The translations under genes were made by a program, and so were the position numbers. Positions 19,228 through 27,195 of a DNA stretch of 64,000 nucleotides are shown piece by piece (within the stretch, counting starts at the first letter, position 1; every line of letters begins with the position of its first letter). The stretch comes from Pseudomonas sp. PDM16. GTDB lineage: Bacteria > Pseudomonadota > Gammaproteobacteria > Pseudomonadales > Pseudomonadaceae. The DNA lies in assembly GCF_014851865.1 (NCBI RefSeq), contig NZ_JACVAM010000001.1, positions 124,001 to 188,000 of the forward strand, read 5' to 3'. The notes under the pieces were generated by a model. That model worked only from the letters and a program-made list of their open reading frames with translations. It had not been told where the DNA came from and did no database searches.

Positions 19228-19261
19228 CGTCACCAGCGAGGACCGAAGTCCGACGCGGGGT

Positions 19262-20053
19262 TTATTCCATCTCTTTCAGCCAGTCGTTCTTCTTGAACCA
19301 CTTGGTGTGAATGCGCTCGTAGGTGCCGTCGTGCTTGATCTGGTTCAGCCAATTGTTGATCCAGTTCAGGCTGTCGTGGTCGCCCTTCTTCAGGCCGAAG
19401 GCCAGCGGCTCGAAGGTGAACGGCTGGTCGAGGAACACCAGCTTGCCGGCGCCGGCCTTGTTCACCGCCACCACGTTGTACGGGGCATCGTAGATGAAGG
19501 CGTCGGCCTTGCCGTTGACCACGTCCATCACCGCTTCCTGCTCGTTGTCGAAGCCGTGGTACTGGGCCTTGGCGATCAGCTTCTTGGCGACCATTTCGCC
19601 GGTGGTACCGATCTTCGAGGTGATGCGGTACTTGCCATCGTTGAGGTCCTTGTAGGACTTGATCTCGCCTTGCAGCTCCTTGCGGATCAGCAGGGTCTGG
19701 CCGACCACGATGAAGGGCTCGGGGAAGTTGACCCGCAGGTTGCGCTCCTGGGTCACAGTCATGCCGGAGCCGATCATGTCGAACTTGTCGGTCAGCAGGG
19801 CCGGGATGATGCCGTCGTAGCTGGTGGAAACCAGCTCCAGCTTGACGCCCATGGCCTTGGCCATGGCTTTCAGCAGGTCGACTTCGAAGCCGATGATCTC
19901 ACCGCGCTTGTTGGTCATCTCGAAGGGCATGTAGGTCGGGTCCATGCCGACGCGCAGGGTGCCGCGCTTGACCGCGTCGTCGACCATGCCGGCGTGGGCC
20001 AGGCCGCTCACCGCGCAGGCGGAAAGCAGCAGAGATGCGAGAAACTTCTTCAT
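19262..20053 (-). CDS. Amino-acid ABC transporter periplasmic binding protein
   Basis: A 263-residue solute-binding protein of family 3. It has a signal peptide (MKKFLASLLLSACAVSGLAHA) and the early motif GTLRVGMDPTYMPFEM followed by GFEVDLLKAMAKAMG. The first gene of the leftward transporter operon, it is separated from the permease gene by a hairpin. The family-3 fold fits polar or acidic amino acids; the exact ligand is undetermined. Confidence 0.94.
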   Translation of the reverse strand: MKKFLASLLLSACAVSGLAHAGMVDDAVKRGTLRVGMDPTYMPFEMTNKRGEIIGFEVDLLKAMAKAMGVKLELVSTSYDGIIPALLTDKFDMIGSGMTVTQERNLRVNFPEPFIVVGQTLLIRKELQGEIKSYKDLNDGKYRITSKIGTTGEMVAKKLIAKAQYHGFDNEQEAVMDVVNGKADAFIYDAPYNVVAVNKAGAGKLVFLDQPFTFEPLAFGLKKGDHDSLNWINNWLNQIKHDGTYERIHTKWFKKNDWLKEME

Positions 20054-20201
20054 TCCTATCTCCTAAGGGACAGCTCGTAATACGGATGCGCCCCCACGGA
20101 CACCGGGGCAAGGCGGGCAATCCTAACCGCCCGAACTGTGGATGGCGAGTCGCAAAACAGGCAGGAATCGAGCCAGATCGCCGCACCGACGACCGGTCGC
20201 T

Positions 20202-20639
20202 TCAGATGTCGAGGAGAAAAGTCACCGGACCGTCGTTGACCAGGTGCACCTGCATGTCGGCGCCGAAGCGCCCGGTGGCCACCTGCGGATGCTGCTCGCG
20301 GGCCAGCGCCACCAGTTGCTCGAACAGCGCCAGGCCCTGAGCCGGCGGCGCGGCGGTGGAGAAGCTCGGGCGCAGGCCGCTCTTGGTATCGGCGGCCAGG
20401 GTGAACTGCGAGACCAGCAGCAACCCGCCGTTCACGTCCGTCAGCGACAGATTCATCTTGCCTTCGGCATCGCTGAAAACGCGGTAGGCAAGCATCCGTT
20501 TCAAGCCCTTGGCCAGCGTCGTCGCATCGTCCTGCGGCTCGATACCGACCAGCGCCAGCAGGCCCTGGTCGATGGCGCCGACGATCTCGCCCTCGACTTC
20601 GACGCGGGCGCCACGCACCCGCTGGATCAATAGCTTCAC
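20202..20639 (-). CDS. dtd: D-aminoacyl-tRNA deacylase
   Basis: A 145-residue cytoplasmic proofreading enzyme that hydrolyses D-aminoacyl-tRNA (and glycyl-tRNA-Ala). Both active-site signatures are present: SQFTLAA after GGLLLV near residue 75, and NDGPVTF near the C-terminus. It is co-directional with pip and overlaps its end by 4 bases. Confidence 0.96.
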   Translation of the reverse strand: MKLLIQRVRGARVEVEGEIVGAIDQGLLALVGIEPQDDATTLAKGLKRMLAYRVFSDAEGKMNLSLTDVNGGLLLVSQFTLAADTKSGLRPSFSTAAPPAQGLALFEQLVALAREQHPQVATGRFGADMQVHLVNDGPVTFLLDI

Positions 20640-21607
20640 GCGTCCTCCAGGGGCAGATCGAGCAGGCGCCGGGCCATCTGGTCGGCGGCGCGCACCAGGG
20701 CGTCGGTGATGCCCGGCTCGGCAGCCGCATGGCCGGCATCGCGGATGATCTGCAGCTCGCTGTTGGGCCAGGCCTGGTGCAACGCCCAGGCGTTATCCAA
20801 CGGGCAGATCACGTCGTAGCGGCCATGCACGATCACGCCCGGCAAATGGGCGATCTTTGGCATGTCGCGCAGCAGCTGGTCTTCCTCGAGGAAGGCCTTG
20901 TTGACGAAGTAGTGGCACTCGATACGCGCGATCGACAGGGCGCGGTGCGGCTCAGTGAAACGGTCGACCACCTGCGGGTTGGGGCGCAGGGTGGCGGTAC
21001 GCCCTTCCCAGCACGACCAGGCCTTGGCCGCGTGCATCTGGGCGATCTGGTCCGGGCCGGTGAGGCGCTTGTAGAAGGCCTGCATCAGGTCGCTGCGCTC
21101 CTCGGCCGGGATCGGTGCCAGGTAGTCTTCCCAGTAGTCGGGGAACAGGCGGCTGGCGCCCTCCTGGTAGAACCAGTCGAACTCCTGCGGACGGCACAGG
21201 AAGATGCCGCGCAGGATCAGCGCATGCACCCGGTCCGGATGGCTCTGGGCGTAGGCCAGTGACAGGGTCGAACCCCAGGAGCCGCCGAACAGCACCCACT
21301 TGTCGATCCCCAGGTGCTCGCGGATCAGTTCCATGTCCGCCACCAGGCTCCAGGTGTCGTTGCCCTCCAGGCTGGCGTGCGGCGTGGAACGGCCACAGCC
21401 ACGCTGATCGAAAGTAATGATGCGGTACAGGTTGGGGTCGAAGTAGCGGCGGCTGGCGGCGTCACAGCCGGCGCCCGGGCCACCGTGGACGAACACCACC
21501 GGCAGGCCATCCGGAGAGCCGCTCTCGTCCACATAGAGGACGTGCGGTTCCTCCACCGCCAGCTCATGGCGGGCGTAGGGTTTGATCTCCGGATACAAAG
21601 TCTGCAT
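20636..21607 (-). CDS. pip: Proline iminopeptidase
   Basis: An alpha/beta hydrolase (S33 family) of 323 residues that removes N-terminal proline. It has the oxyanion motif VHGGPGAGC, the DQRGCGRS block, the nucleophile elbow GGSWGST, a late catalytic Asp in HGRYDVICP, and the His in DAGHAAAEP. The start at 21607 was chosen because the conserved protein begins [16 protein letters not shown]; a long upstream extension in frame overlaps the divergent lipoprotein gene and is spurious. Confidence 0.96.
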   Translation of the reverse strand: MQTLYPEIKPYARHELAVEEPHVLYVDESGSPDGLPVVFVHGGPGAGCDAASRRYFDPNLYRIITFDQRGCGRSTPHASLEGNDTWSLVADMELIREHLGIDKWVLFGGSWGSTLSLAYAQSHPDRVHALILRGIFLCRPQEFDWFYQEGASRLFPDYWEDYLAPIPAEERSDLMQAFYKRLTGPDQIAQMHAAKAWSCWEGRTATLRPNPQVVDRFTEPHRALSIARIECHYFVNKAFLEEDQLLRDMPKIAHLPGVIVHGRYDVICPLDNAWALHQAWPNSELQIIRDAGHAAAEPGITDALVRAADQMARRLLDLPLEDA

Positions 21608-21698
21608 GGCGCACTCCCGCGTCTGTGCGTAAGGTCCTTGGACCGTCTGCCGACGGTCAGCCGTGCCGGGCATCATAACCATGAATCGGGAGTTGAAC

Positions 21699-22130
21699 AT
21701 GCCTACCCAGCGATTTGCCCTGGCTTTTCTACTGATCTGCACGCTGCTCACCGGCTGCACGCCAAGCGATCCGCAGGCCGCGCTGGAAGCTGCCGTCCAG
21801 CAGTTGCAGGACAATATCGAGGCCAAGCGCAACGACGAGGTGCTGGACCAGTTGCACCCGCAGTTCAGTGCCCAGCAGCAATACGACCGCGAATGGGCAC
21901 GACGCACCATGGCCCTGCTGTTCCTGCGCCACAAACAGGTGCGGGTATTGGCCATCGGCACCAGCAGCGAAGTCGACCCGACCTATAGCGACAAGGGCCA
22001 CACCCGCGCCGAAGTGGCCATGACTGGCGCCGAAGGCCTGATTCCGGACAGCGCCCGGCACTACAGCGTCACGCTGGAATGGTGGCAGGAAAAGGGTGAG
22101 TGGAAGCTGGCGCGGCTGAACTGGGAGTAG
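21699..22130 (+). CDS. Small lipoprotein of unknown function
   Basis: A 143-residue protein with a lipoprotein signal (FALAFLLICTLLTGC, lipobox LLTGC at residues 16-20). The start at 21699 is supported by GGGAG at 21688-21692. The mature part resembles small NTF2-like/periplasmic proteins (LEWWQEKGEWKLARLNWE at the end), though this is weak. It is divergent from pip and convergent with the next methyltransferase-like gene. Confidence 0.75.
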   Translation: MPTQRFALAFLLICTLLTGCTPSDPQAALEAAVQQLQDNIEAKRNDEVLDQLHPQFSAQQQYDREWARRTMALLFLRHKQVRVLAIGTSSEVDPTYSDKGHTRAEVAMTGAEGLIPDSARHYSVTLEWWQEKGEWKLARLNWE

Positions 22131-22150
22131 TCGCTTAGTACGTCTACAGC

Positions 22151-22705
22151 TCAGAACAGATAGGGGATGAACATCCGACTGCGGCCCATGTACGCGCGGT
22201 AGCCCTCGCCAAAGTAGGCCAGGCACTCCGCCTCGTCGCGGCGCGCCGCCAGGTACAGCAACACGCTGGCCACCACAGCCAAAACCAGCGTCAGGGCATG
22301 TAGGTCTTTCCAGGCGATGCCCCAGGTCAGCAGTAGCAGCGAGCAGAACAGCGGGTGGCGGATGAAGCGATAGATGCCGCCAGTGACCAGCTGCGAGGTG
22401 CGCTCGAAGGCGTACAGCTCGTCATCCTGGCGCTGTTCGCTGGGCCGGCCGTCGCGGCGCAGCTGGTAGAGGCCGCAGAACAGCACGCTCAGCGAGGCGA
22501 ACAGCAGCACCCAGGACACCTTCTGGTGCAGCGCGTAGCGGTCCTCGAACCAGACCGGCGCGTTGAGCACCAGCAGCCCCAGCATCGCCTCCCAAGCGAG
22601 GAAGCGGTAGAAGCCGTGGGACTGCGGATTCTTCAGCGCTCGCCAGGAAATCCCCAGCAGCACCAGTGAACCCAGCACAAACCCCGCCACCTGCAGCCAC
22701 ACCAT
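22151..22705 (-). CDS. Isoprenylcysteine carboxyl methyltransferase-like membrane protein
   Basis: A 184-residue integral membrane protein with four to five hydrophobic segments. It carries the phospholipid/isoprenylcysteine methyltransferase signature GGIYRFIRHPLFCSLLLL and the matching C-terminal EAECLAYFGEGYRAYMGRS with a final proline-aromatic tail. The start at 22705 has AAAGGAGGAAAG upstream; the longer frame is not supported. It is divergent from the acyl-chain operon. Whether it serves that pathway is unknown; the substrate is unknown. Confidence 0.8.
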   Translation of the reverse strand: MVWLQVAGFVLGSLVLLGISWRALKNPQSHGFYRFLAWEAMLGLLVLNAPVWFEDRYALHQKVSWVLLFASLSVLFCGLYQLRRDGRPSEQRQDDELYAFERTSQLVTGGIYRFIRHPLFCSLLLLTWGIAWKDLHALTLVLAVVASVLLYLAARRDEAECLAYFGEGYRAYMGRSRMFIPYLF

Positions 22706-22750
22706 CCGTCTTTCCTCCTTTTGCCGCCTCGCCAGCCCTGTCCAGGCCTC

Positions 22751-22759
22751 TGATACACT
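22751..22759 (+). promoter_or_regulatory. Candidate extended -10 promoter of the acyl-chain operon
   Basis: TGATACACT matches an extended -10 element (TGnTATAAT type) 29 bases before the first gene of the operon at 22788. A good -35 hexamer is not apparent. Position and motif only. Confidence 0.35.
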
Positions 22760-22787
22760 GCCGGCCTCTTCAGTTCCGGCGTACGCA

Positions 22788-23195
22788 ATGGACCGCACCC
22801 AACTGCACAGCCTGCTGCCACACCAGGGCCAAGCCCTGTGGCTGGATGCCCTGCTCGGCCACGACGCCGGCCGCATCGAGGGGCTGTCCGCCTGGCATCA
22901 CCTGAACGCCTTGGGCCACGACGCCTCGCCCTGCCTGCTGTTCGAGGCCGCCGCCCAGCTGTGCGCCGCGCATGGTGCCCTATATGGCGAGGATAACGCC
23001 ATCGACATGGCCCTGGTGGGCAAGCTGTCCCAGTTACAGCTGCACCATGAGCCGCAACACCGCGAGGGCGCCCTGCACGTCGCCGCTACCCAGGAGGCGC
23101 TGAGCCCGTCCGGCGCGCTCTACGCCTTCAGCATCCACGCCGAGCAGCGCCTGCTGCTGGACGGCAAGCTTCTGCTGGTACTGGTCCGTGCTTGA
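22788..23195 (+). CDS. Hotdog-fold 3-hydroxyacyl-ACP dehydratase-like protein
   Basis: A 135-residue FabA/FabZ/ApeP-like single hotdog protein. The central helix region SPCLLFEAAAQLCAAHG (residues 48-64) has the acidic residue (Glu53) in the position of the FabZ catalytic Glu, preceded by a His-containing stretch (SAWHHLNALGHD). It is the first gene of six co-directional genes; the ABC ATPase gene overlaps it by 8 bases. Likely role: dehydration (or thioester handling) of ACP-bound chains made by the ketosynthase further down the operon. The closest logical analogue is the dehydratase of aryl polyene clusters; this is inference. Confidence 0.7.
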   Translation: MDRTQLHSLLPHQGQALWLDALLGHDAGRIEGLSAWHHLNALGHDASPCLLFEAAAQLCAAHGALYGEDNAIDMALVGKLSQLQLHHEPQHREGALHVAATQEALSPSGALYAFSIHAEQRLLLDGKLLLVLVRA

Positions 23196-24072
23196 ACTGA
23201 GCCACCTCAGCCACCGCTACCCCGGCGCCGACACCCCGGCCCTGCAGGGCATCGACCTGCAGCTGCAGGCCGGCCAATGCCTGGGCCTGCTCGGCAGCAA
23301 CGGCGCCGGCAAGACTACCCTGCTCTCCCTGCTGGCCGGCGTGCTGCCGCTGCAACAGGGCGAAATCCGCTGGGACGGCGAGCGCAGCCTCGGCCTGGTG
23401 CCGCAACAGCTGGCCTTCTATGCCGAACTCAAGGTGCGCGAGAACCTCGAGCTGTTCGCCGACCTCTACCGCCTGCGCGGCGCCGAACGCGCCCGCCGCC
23501 TGGAGCTGTGCATCGCCAGCACCGCCCTGGAGAGCAAACTGCAGCGCCGTGCCGCACGCCTGTCCGGTGGCGAACAACGCCGCCTGAACTTCGCCATTGG
23601 CCTGCTGCAACCCGCGCGCCTGTACCTGTTCGACGAGGCCACGGTCGGCGTCGACGCCGCCAGCCGCCAGCTGCTGCTGGGCGCCGTCGAACGCCTGACC
23701 GGCGAAGGCCACGGTGTGATCTACACCAGCCACTACCTCGACGAGATCGAGCGCGTGGCCCAGCGCATCGTCCTGCTCCACGAAGGCCGCGTGCGCCTGG
23801 ACCTGGACAGCCGCCAACTGCTCGGCGACAGCCACGGCCTGCTGCTGGAATGGCAGGGCGAGGAACCCGCCGGACTGCGTGAGCTGCTGAGCAAGCTGCA
23901 CCTGAGCGCCGAGACGCTGCCGGGCGGCCTGCGCATCGCCGCGCTGGATGGCCCGCAGCTGCTGGAGATCACCCGCTTCCTCGCCGAGCGCCCTGAGCTA
24001 CCGCACCTGCTGCGCTTTGGCCGGCCCTCGCTGGAGCAGCTCTACCTGCGCCTCAACGGAGGCCGGCTATGA
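23188..24072 (+). CDS. ABC transporter ATP-binding protein (ABC-2 type exporter)
   Basis: A 294-residue ATPase starting with GTG at 23188. Walker A is GSNGAGKTT, the signature LSGGEQRRLNFA, Walker B LYLFDEATVGVD, and the H-loop YTSHYLDE. The C-terminal 90 residues form a DrrA/NatA-like regulatory extension. It is coupled to the permease gene by a 4-base overlap. Embedded in an acyl-chain synthesis operon, it probably drives export of the finished lipid-like product. Confidence 0.9.
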   Translation: MLELSHLSHRYPGADTPALQGIDLQLQAGQCLGLLGSNGAGKTTLLSLLAGVLPLQQGEIRWDGERSLGLVPQQLAFYAELKVRENLELFADLYRLRGAERARRLELCIASTALESKLQRRAARLSGGEQRRLNFAIGLLQPARLYLFDEATVGVDAASRQLLLGAVERLTGEGHGVIYTSHYLDEIERVAQRIVLLHEGRVRLDLDSRQLLGDSHGLLLEWQGEEPAGLRELLSKLHLSAETLPGGLRIAALDGPQLLEITRFLAERPELPHLLRFGRPSLEQLYLRLNGGRL

Positions 24073-25253
24073 GACTGCGGGCCTTGGTGCGCAAGGAATT
24101 CCTGCTGATGCTGCGCGACCCGCATGCGCTGGCCGTGCTGTTCATCATGCCGACCCTGTTCCTGGTGCTGATGGCCGGCGCAATGTCCAACTACCTGCAG
24201 GACAAGCCGCCGGCGCTGCGCCTGGTATTGCAGGCCGAGCCCAACGGCAGCTACGAACAGGTGTTCCGTGCCGCCCTACAGGCCCAGCTGCCGGGCAGCG
24301 AACTGCTGGCGCAGGGCGATGCGCGCAGCGCCAGGATCAGCCTGCCCGCCGACTTCAGCGAGAGCCTGCTGGACGATGAGCGCCAGGGCCTGGCCCTGAG
24401 CTTCCCGCCGCAGCTGGACAAGCTGTCGCGCCAGCACCTGCGCGGCGCCGTGCGCATCGCCCTGGCGCAGACCCGCCTGCTCGCCTTCCTCGAAGATAGT
24501 GGCGACGTGGATGCCAGCCTGCCATTGGCCGAGCGCCTGGCCCTGGTGCAGCAGCGCACCCAGAGCCAGATCGAGGAGCACGAACTGCTGGCCAGCGGCG
24601 ACCTCAGCGGCCGCGCCAACGCCAGCCAGCTGAGCGTGCCGGCCTGGCTGATCTTCGGCATGTTCTTCGTCGCCCTGCCGATGGCCGGCGGCTTCCAGCG
24701 CGAGCAGCAGAGCGGCGCGCTACTGCGCTTCCGCGCCCTCGACCTCAGCCTGGCCACCCTGGCGCTGAGCAAGCTGCTGCCCTACTTCGCCATCAACCTG
24801 GTGCAATTCGCCCTGCTGCTGAGCATCGGCGTGCACGGCCTGCCGCTGCTCGGCCTGCAAGGCCTGAACCTGCCCGGCAGCCCGGCGGCCTACGCCCTGC
24901 TCGCCATCAGCCTGAGCCTGGCCACCTGCGGCCTCGGCCTGCTGCTGGCGGCATTGGCGCGCAGCGCCGAGCAGGCGTTGTTGCTCGGCGGCGGGATCAA
25001 TATCATCCTCGCCGCACTGGGCGGCATCATGGTGCCGAAGAGCGTGATGCCGGCGGCCATGGGCCAGCTGGCGGAAGTCTCGCCGATGAGCTGGGCGCTG
25101 GACGCCTTCCTCACCCTGCTGGTGGGCCAGGGCTCGCTCGCCGACATCGCCCCCTACTGTTTCCGCCTGCTGCTGATGGCTGCCCTGCTGGGCGGCGGTG
25201 GCTGGCTTCTGTTCCGCAGACGAGTGCAGCAAACGCAATGGACGAACGACTAG
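24069..25253 (+). CDS. ABC-2 type permease
   Basis: A 394-residue permease with the NatB/YhaP-like plan: one N-terminal helix (AVLFIMPTLFLVLMAGAM), a large extracytoplasmic domain (about residues 35-185), then five or six C-terminal membrane helices from WLIFGMFFVALPMAGG. The region LLGGGINIILAALGGIMVP is typical of ABC-2 exporters. It overlaps the ATPase gene by 4 bases and the ACP gene by 16 bases, so all are coupled. Confidence 0.88.
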   Translation: MRLRALVRKEFLLMLRDPHALAVLFIMPTLFLVLMAGAMSNYLQDKPPALRLVLQAEPNGSYEQVFRAALQAQLPGSELLAQGDARSARISLPADFSESLLDDERQGLALSFPPQLDKLSRQHLRGAVRIALAQTRLLAFLEDSGDVDASLPLAERLALVQQRTQSQIEEHELLASGDLSGRANASQLSVPAWLIFGMFFVALPMAGGFQREQQSGALLRFRALDLSLATLALSKLLPYFAINLVQFALLLSIGVHGLPLLGLQGLNLPGSPAAYALLAISLSLATCGLGLLLAALARSAEQALLLGGGINIILAALGGIMVPKSVMPAAMGQLAEVSPMSWALDAFLTLLVGQGSLADIAPYCFRLLLMAALLGGGGWLLFRRRVQQTQWTND

Positions 25254-25501
25254 AACAACAACTCAAGCAATTGCTGATCCGCGAGTGCGACAAGGAAGAC
25301 GACATCGACTGGCAGAGCATCGCCGACGACGAGCCGCTGTTCGGCGCCAAGAGCCGTGTGCAGATGGACAGCCTGGACGCCCTGCAGGTGTCGCTGGCCC
25401 TGCAGCAGCACTATGGCGTGCGCATCGAAGGCGCCAAGGATGGCCGCAAGATCCTCGCCAGCATCGCCGATATCGCCGCCTTTATCCGGCAATCGAAGTG
25501 A
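25238..25501 (+). CDS. Acyl carrier protein
   Basis: An 87-residue carrier protein. VQMDSLDALQVSLAL places the phosphopantetheine attachment Ser at residue 45; the acidic helix-1 region and the C-terminal ILASIADIAAFIRQ helix are normal. The LFG-K-S-R-V-Q-M-D-S-L spacing is closer to aryl-polyene/flexirubin ACPs than to FabD-associated AcpP. It starts inside the permease gene and its stop overlaps the ketosynthase GTG by 3 bases. No phosphopantetheinyl transferase is in the window. Confidence 0.9.
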   Translation: MDERLEQQLKQLLIRECDKEDDIDWQSIADDEPLFGAKSRVQMDSLDALQVSLALQQHYGVRIEGAKDGRKILASIADIAAFIRQSK

Positions 25502-26607
25502 CCCCGGTCTACCTGCAGCACGGCGCCCTGCACAGCGCCCTGGGCGCCAACCTGAGCGACGCGGCGAGCAACCTGCAGGCCGACCTTCGGCCGCAGCCGA
25601 CGCCCTTCCAGCTGCACGAACTGCAGCAGCCGCGCCCCTACTTCACCGTCGCCACTGACGAGACGCTGGATGCGCGCCTGGATCGCCTGCTGGGCGAAAC
25701 CCTGGGCAACACGCCGGCCGGCGACTGCCTGCTGATCGTCGCCAGCACCGCGCTGGACATCACCGAGCTGGAAGCCCAAGTGGCGGCCGACGGCGGCTTC
25801 CGTTTCGAACACTCCACGCCGCTGGACCTGATGGCCGAGCGGCTGCGCCAGCGCCACGGCTTTGTCGATGCCTTCACCCTCAACACCGCCTGCACCAGCG
25901 CCGCCAACGGTCTGCTGTACGGTGCGCGCCTGCTCGCCAGCGGCGCATACAAGCAGGTACTGGTGCTGGCCTTCGAGACTCCCAGCGCCATCGCCCAGCA
26001 GGGTTTCGGCGCCCTCGACCTGACCAGCCCCAGCGGCGCCTACCGGCCCTTCCATCCCGAGCGTGACGGCTTGGTGCTCGGTGAGTGCTACTGCGCCACC
26101 CTGCTCGGCCTTGAGCCCGGCCCCGCGCCGCTGGCCAAACTGCTCGGCGGCTTCAGCGCCTGCGACACCAGCAGCCTGACCACCACCCGCGAGGACGGCA
26201 GCCATATCGACTGGGTGATGCAACGCGCGCTGAACACCGCCGGCGTCACCGCCGAACAGATCGGCCTGGCCAAACTGCACGGCACCGCCACCGGCGCCAA
26301 CGACCTGGCCGAGAGTGCCGGCATGCGCTTGCTCTACCCCGAGGCGATGCCGCCGCTGGTCGTGCTCAAGCCCTGGCTCGGCCACACCCTCGGCGCCTGC
26401 GGCCTGAGCGAAACCCTGTTGCTGCTCGCCGCCCTGCGCCAGGGCACTTTGCCGGCGCTGGACTATGCCGACGCGGCGCTGCTGCCATTGCCTAGCGAGC
26501 CGACGGCGATCGCCCCCAACGCCCTGCTGCTGGCCAACTTCTTCGGCTTCGGCGGCAACAACGCCAGCCTGGTGCTGCAGGGCTGCGTTGCGGGAGAACA
26601 GCCATGA
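25498..26607 (+). CDS. Beta-ketoacyl-ACP synthase (ketosynthase)
   Basis: A 369-residue thiolase-fold condensing enzyme with a complete Cys-His-His triad: N-T-A-C-T-S (Cys132), K-L-H-G-T-A-T (His261) and K-P-W-L-G-H-T (Lys291, His296), plus the C-terminal FFGFGGNNASLVL glycine motif. The GTG at 25498 is chosen because it overlaps the ACP stop (GTGA), like the other junctions of this operon. It is shorter than FabF/FabB (about 410), with a divergent N-terminal third. It likely elongates ACP-bound chains; the chain type is unknown. Confidence 0.88.
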   Translation: MTPVYLQHGALHSALGANLSDAASNLQADLRPQPTPFQLHELQQPRPYFTVATDETLDARLDRLLGETLGNTPAGDCLLIVASTALDITELEAQVAADGGFRFEHSTPLDLMAERLRQRHGFVDAFTLNTACTSAANGLLYGARLLASGAYKQVLVLAFETPSAIAQQGFGALDLTSPSGAYRPFHPERDGLVLGECYCATLLGLEPGPAPLAKLLGGFSACDTSSLTTTREDGSHIDWVMQRALNTAGVTAEQIGLAKLHGTATGANDLAESAGMRLLYPEAMPPLVVLKPWLGHTLGACGLSETLLLLAALRQGTLPALDYADAALLPLPSEPTAIAPNALLLANFFGFGGNNASLVLQGCVAGEQP

Positions 26608-27173
26608 AGGTTATTGCCGCCAGCGAAATCCACGGCAGCGCCGAGCTCGACGACAAGGCGCTGAAGGCCGCGCTGAGCCAGTACCTGGCCAGCCCGCCAC
26701 GACGCATCGACCGCCTGATCTTCCAGGCCCTGCTCGGCGCCGCCCTGCTCAAGGAGCAGGTGCGCAGCGACTGCGGCCTGTACCTGGCCTCGCGCCACCC
26801 GGCGCGGCCGACCATGGGCGCGCTGCTCGACGCCGTGTGCGTGCAGCAGCGCCAGCCCAAGCCCTTCGAGTTCGTCAACAGCGTGAGCAACGCGGCCGGC
26901 TTCCATGTCGCCCAGCAACTGGGGCTGGAAGGGCCGAACCTGTTCGTCGGCGCCGGCCCGCGAGTGTGGCCGCAACTGCAGCGGCTGGCCGCGCTGGACC
27001 TGGCCGACGGCCTGGTCAGCCAGGCGCTGCTGGTGGCGGTGGAAGACTTGGGCGATTTCCGGGTGCAGGCGGTGCTGATGGAGCCTTCAAGCTGTCACGT
27101 GCTGGCACATGGGTTCGACGAGCTGACCATAGGGAGCGATGTCTGCCACCTGAGACTGGACGTACCCACCTGA
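26604..27173 (+). CDS. Truncated ketosynthase-like protein without nucleophile
   Basis: A 189-residue protein resembling only the N-terminal half of ketosynthases (the Ketoacyl-synt_2 / chain-length-factor-like type). The segment FVNSVSNAAGFHVAQQLGLEGPN (in parts, residues 90-112) matches the region just before the catalytic Cys, but the following stretch is F-V-G-A-G (114-118), with no Cys. It overlaps the ketosynthase stop by 4 bases (ATGA). It could be a partner or chain-length factor for the 25498 enzyme. It ends 22 bases from the convergent dctD gene. Confidence 0.65.
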   Translation: MKVIAASEIHGSAELDDKALKAALSQYLASPPRRIDRLIFQALLGAALLKEQVRSDCGLYLASRHPARPTMGALLDAVCVQQRQPKPFEFVNSVSNAAGFHVAQQLGLEGPNLFVGAGPRVWPQLQRLAALDLADGLVSQALLVAVEDLGDFRVQAVLMEPSSCHVLAHGFDELTIGSDVCHLRLDVPT

Positions 27174-27195
27174 GCAGGTATTCCCCTCCCCGGCG

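Noticed and set aside
17996..20080. 694-codon open frame antisense to the amino-acid ABC transporter genes
   Set aside because: Shadow frame: the three genes on the other strand have full catalytic and signal-peptide motifs.
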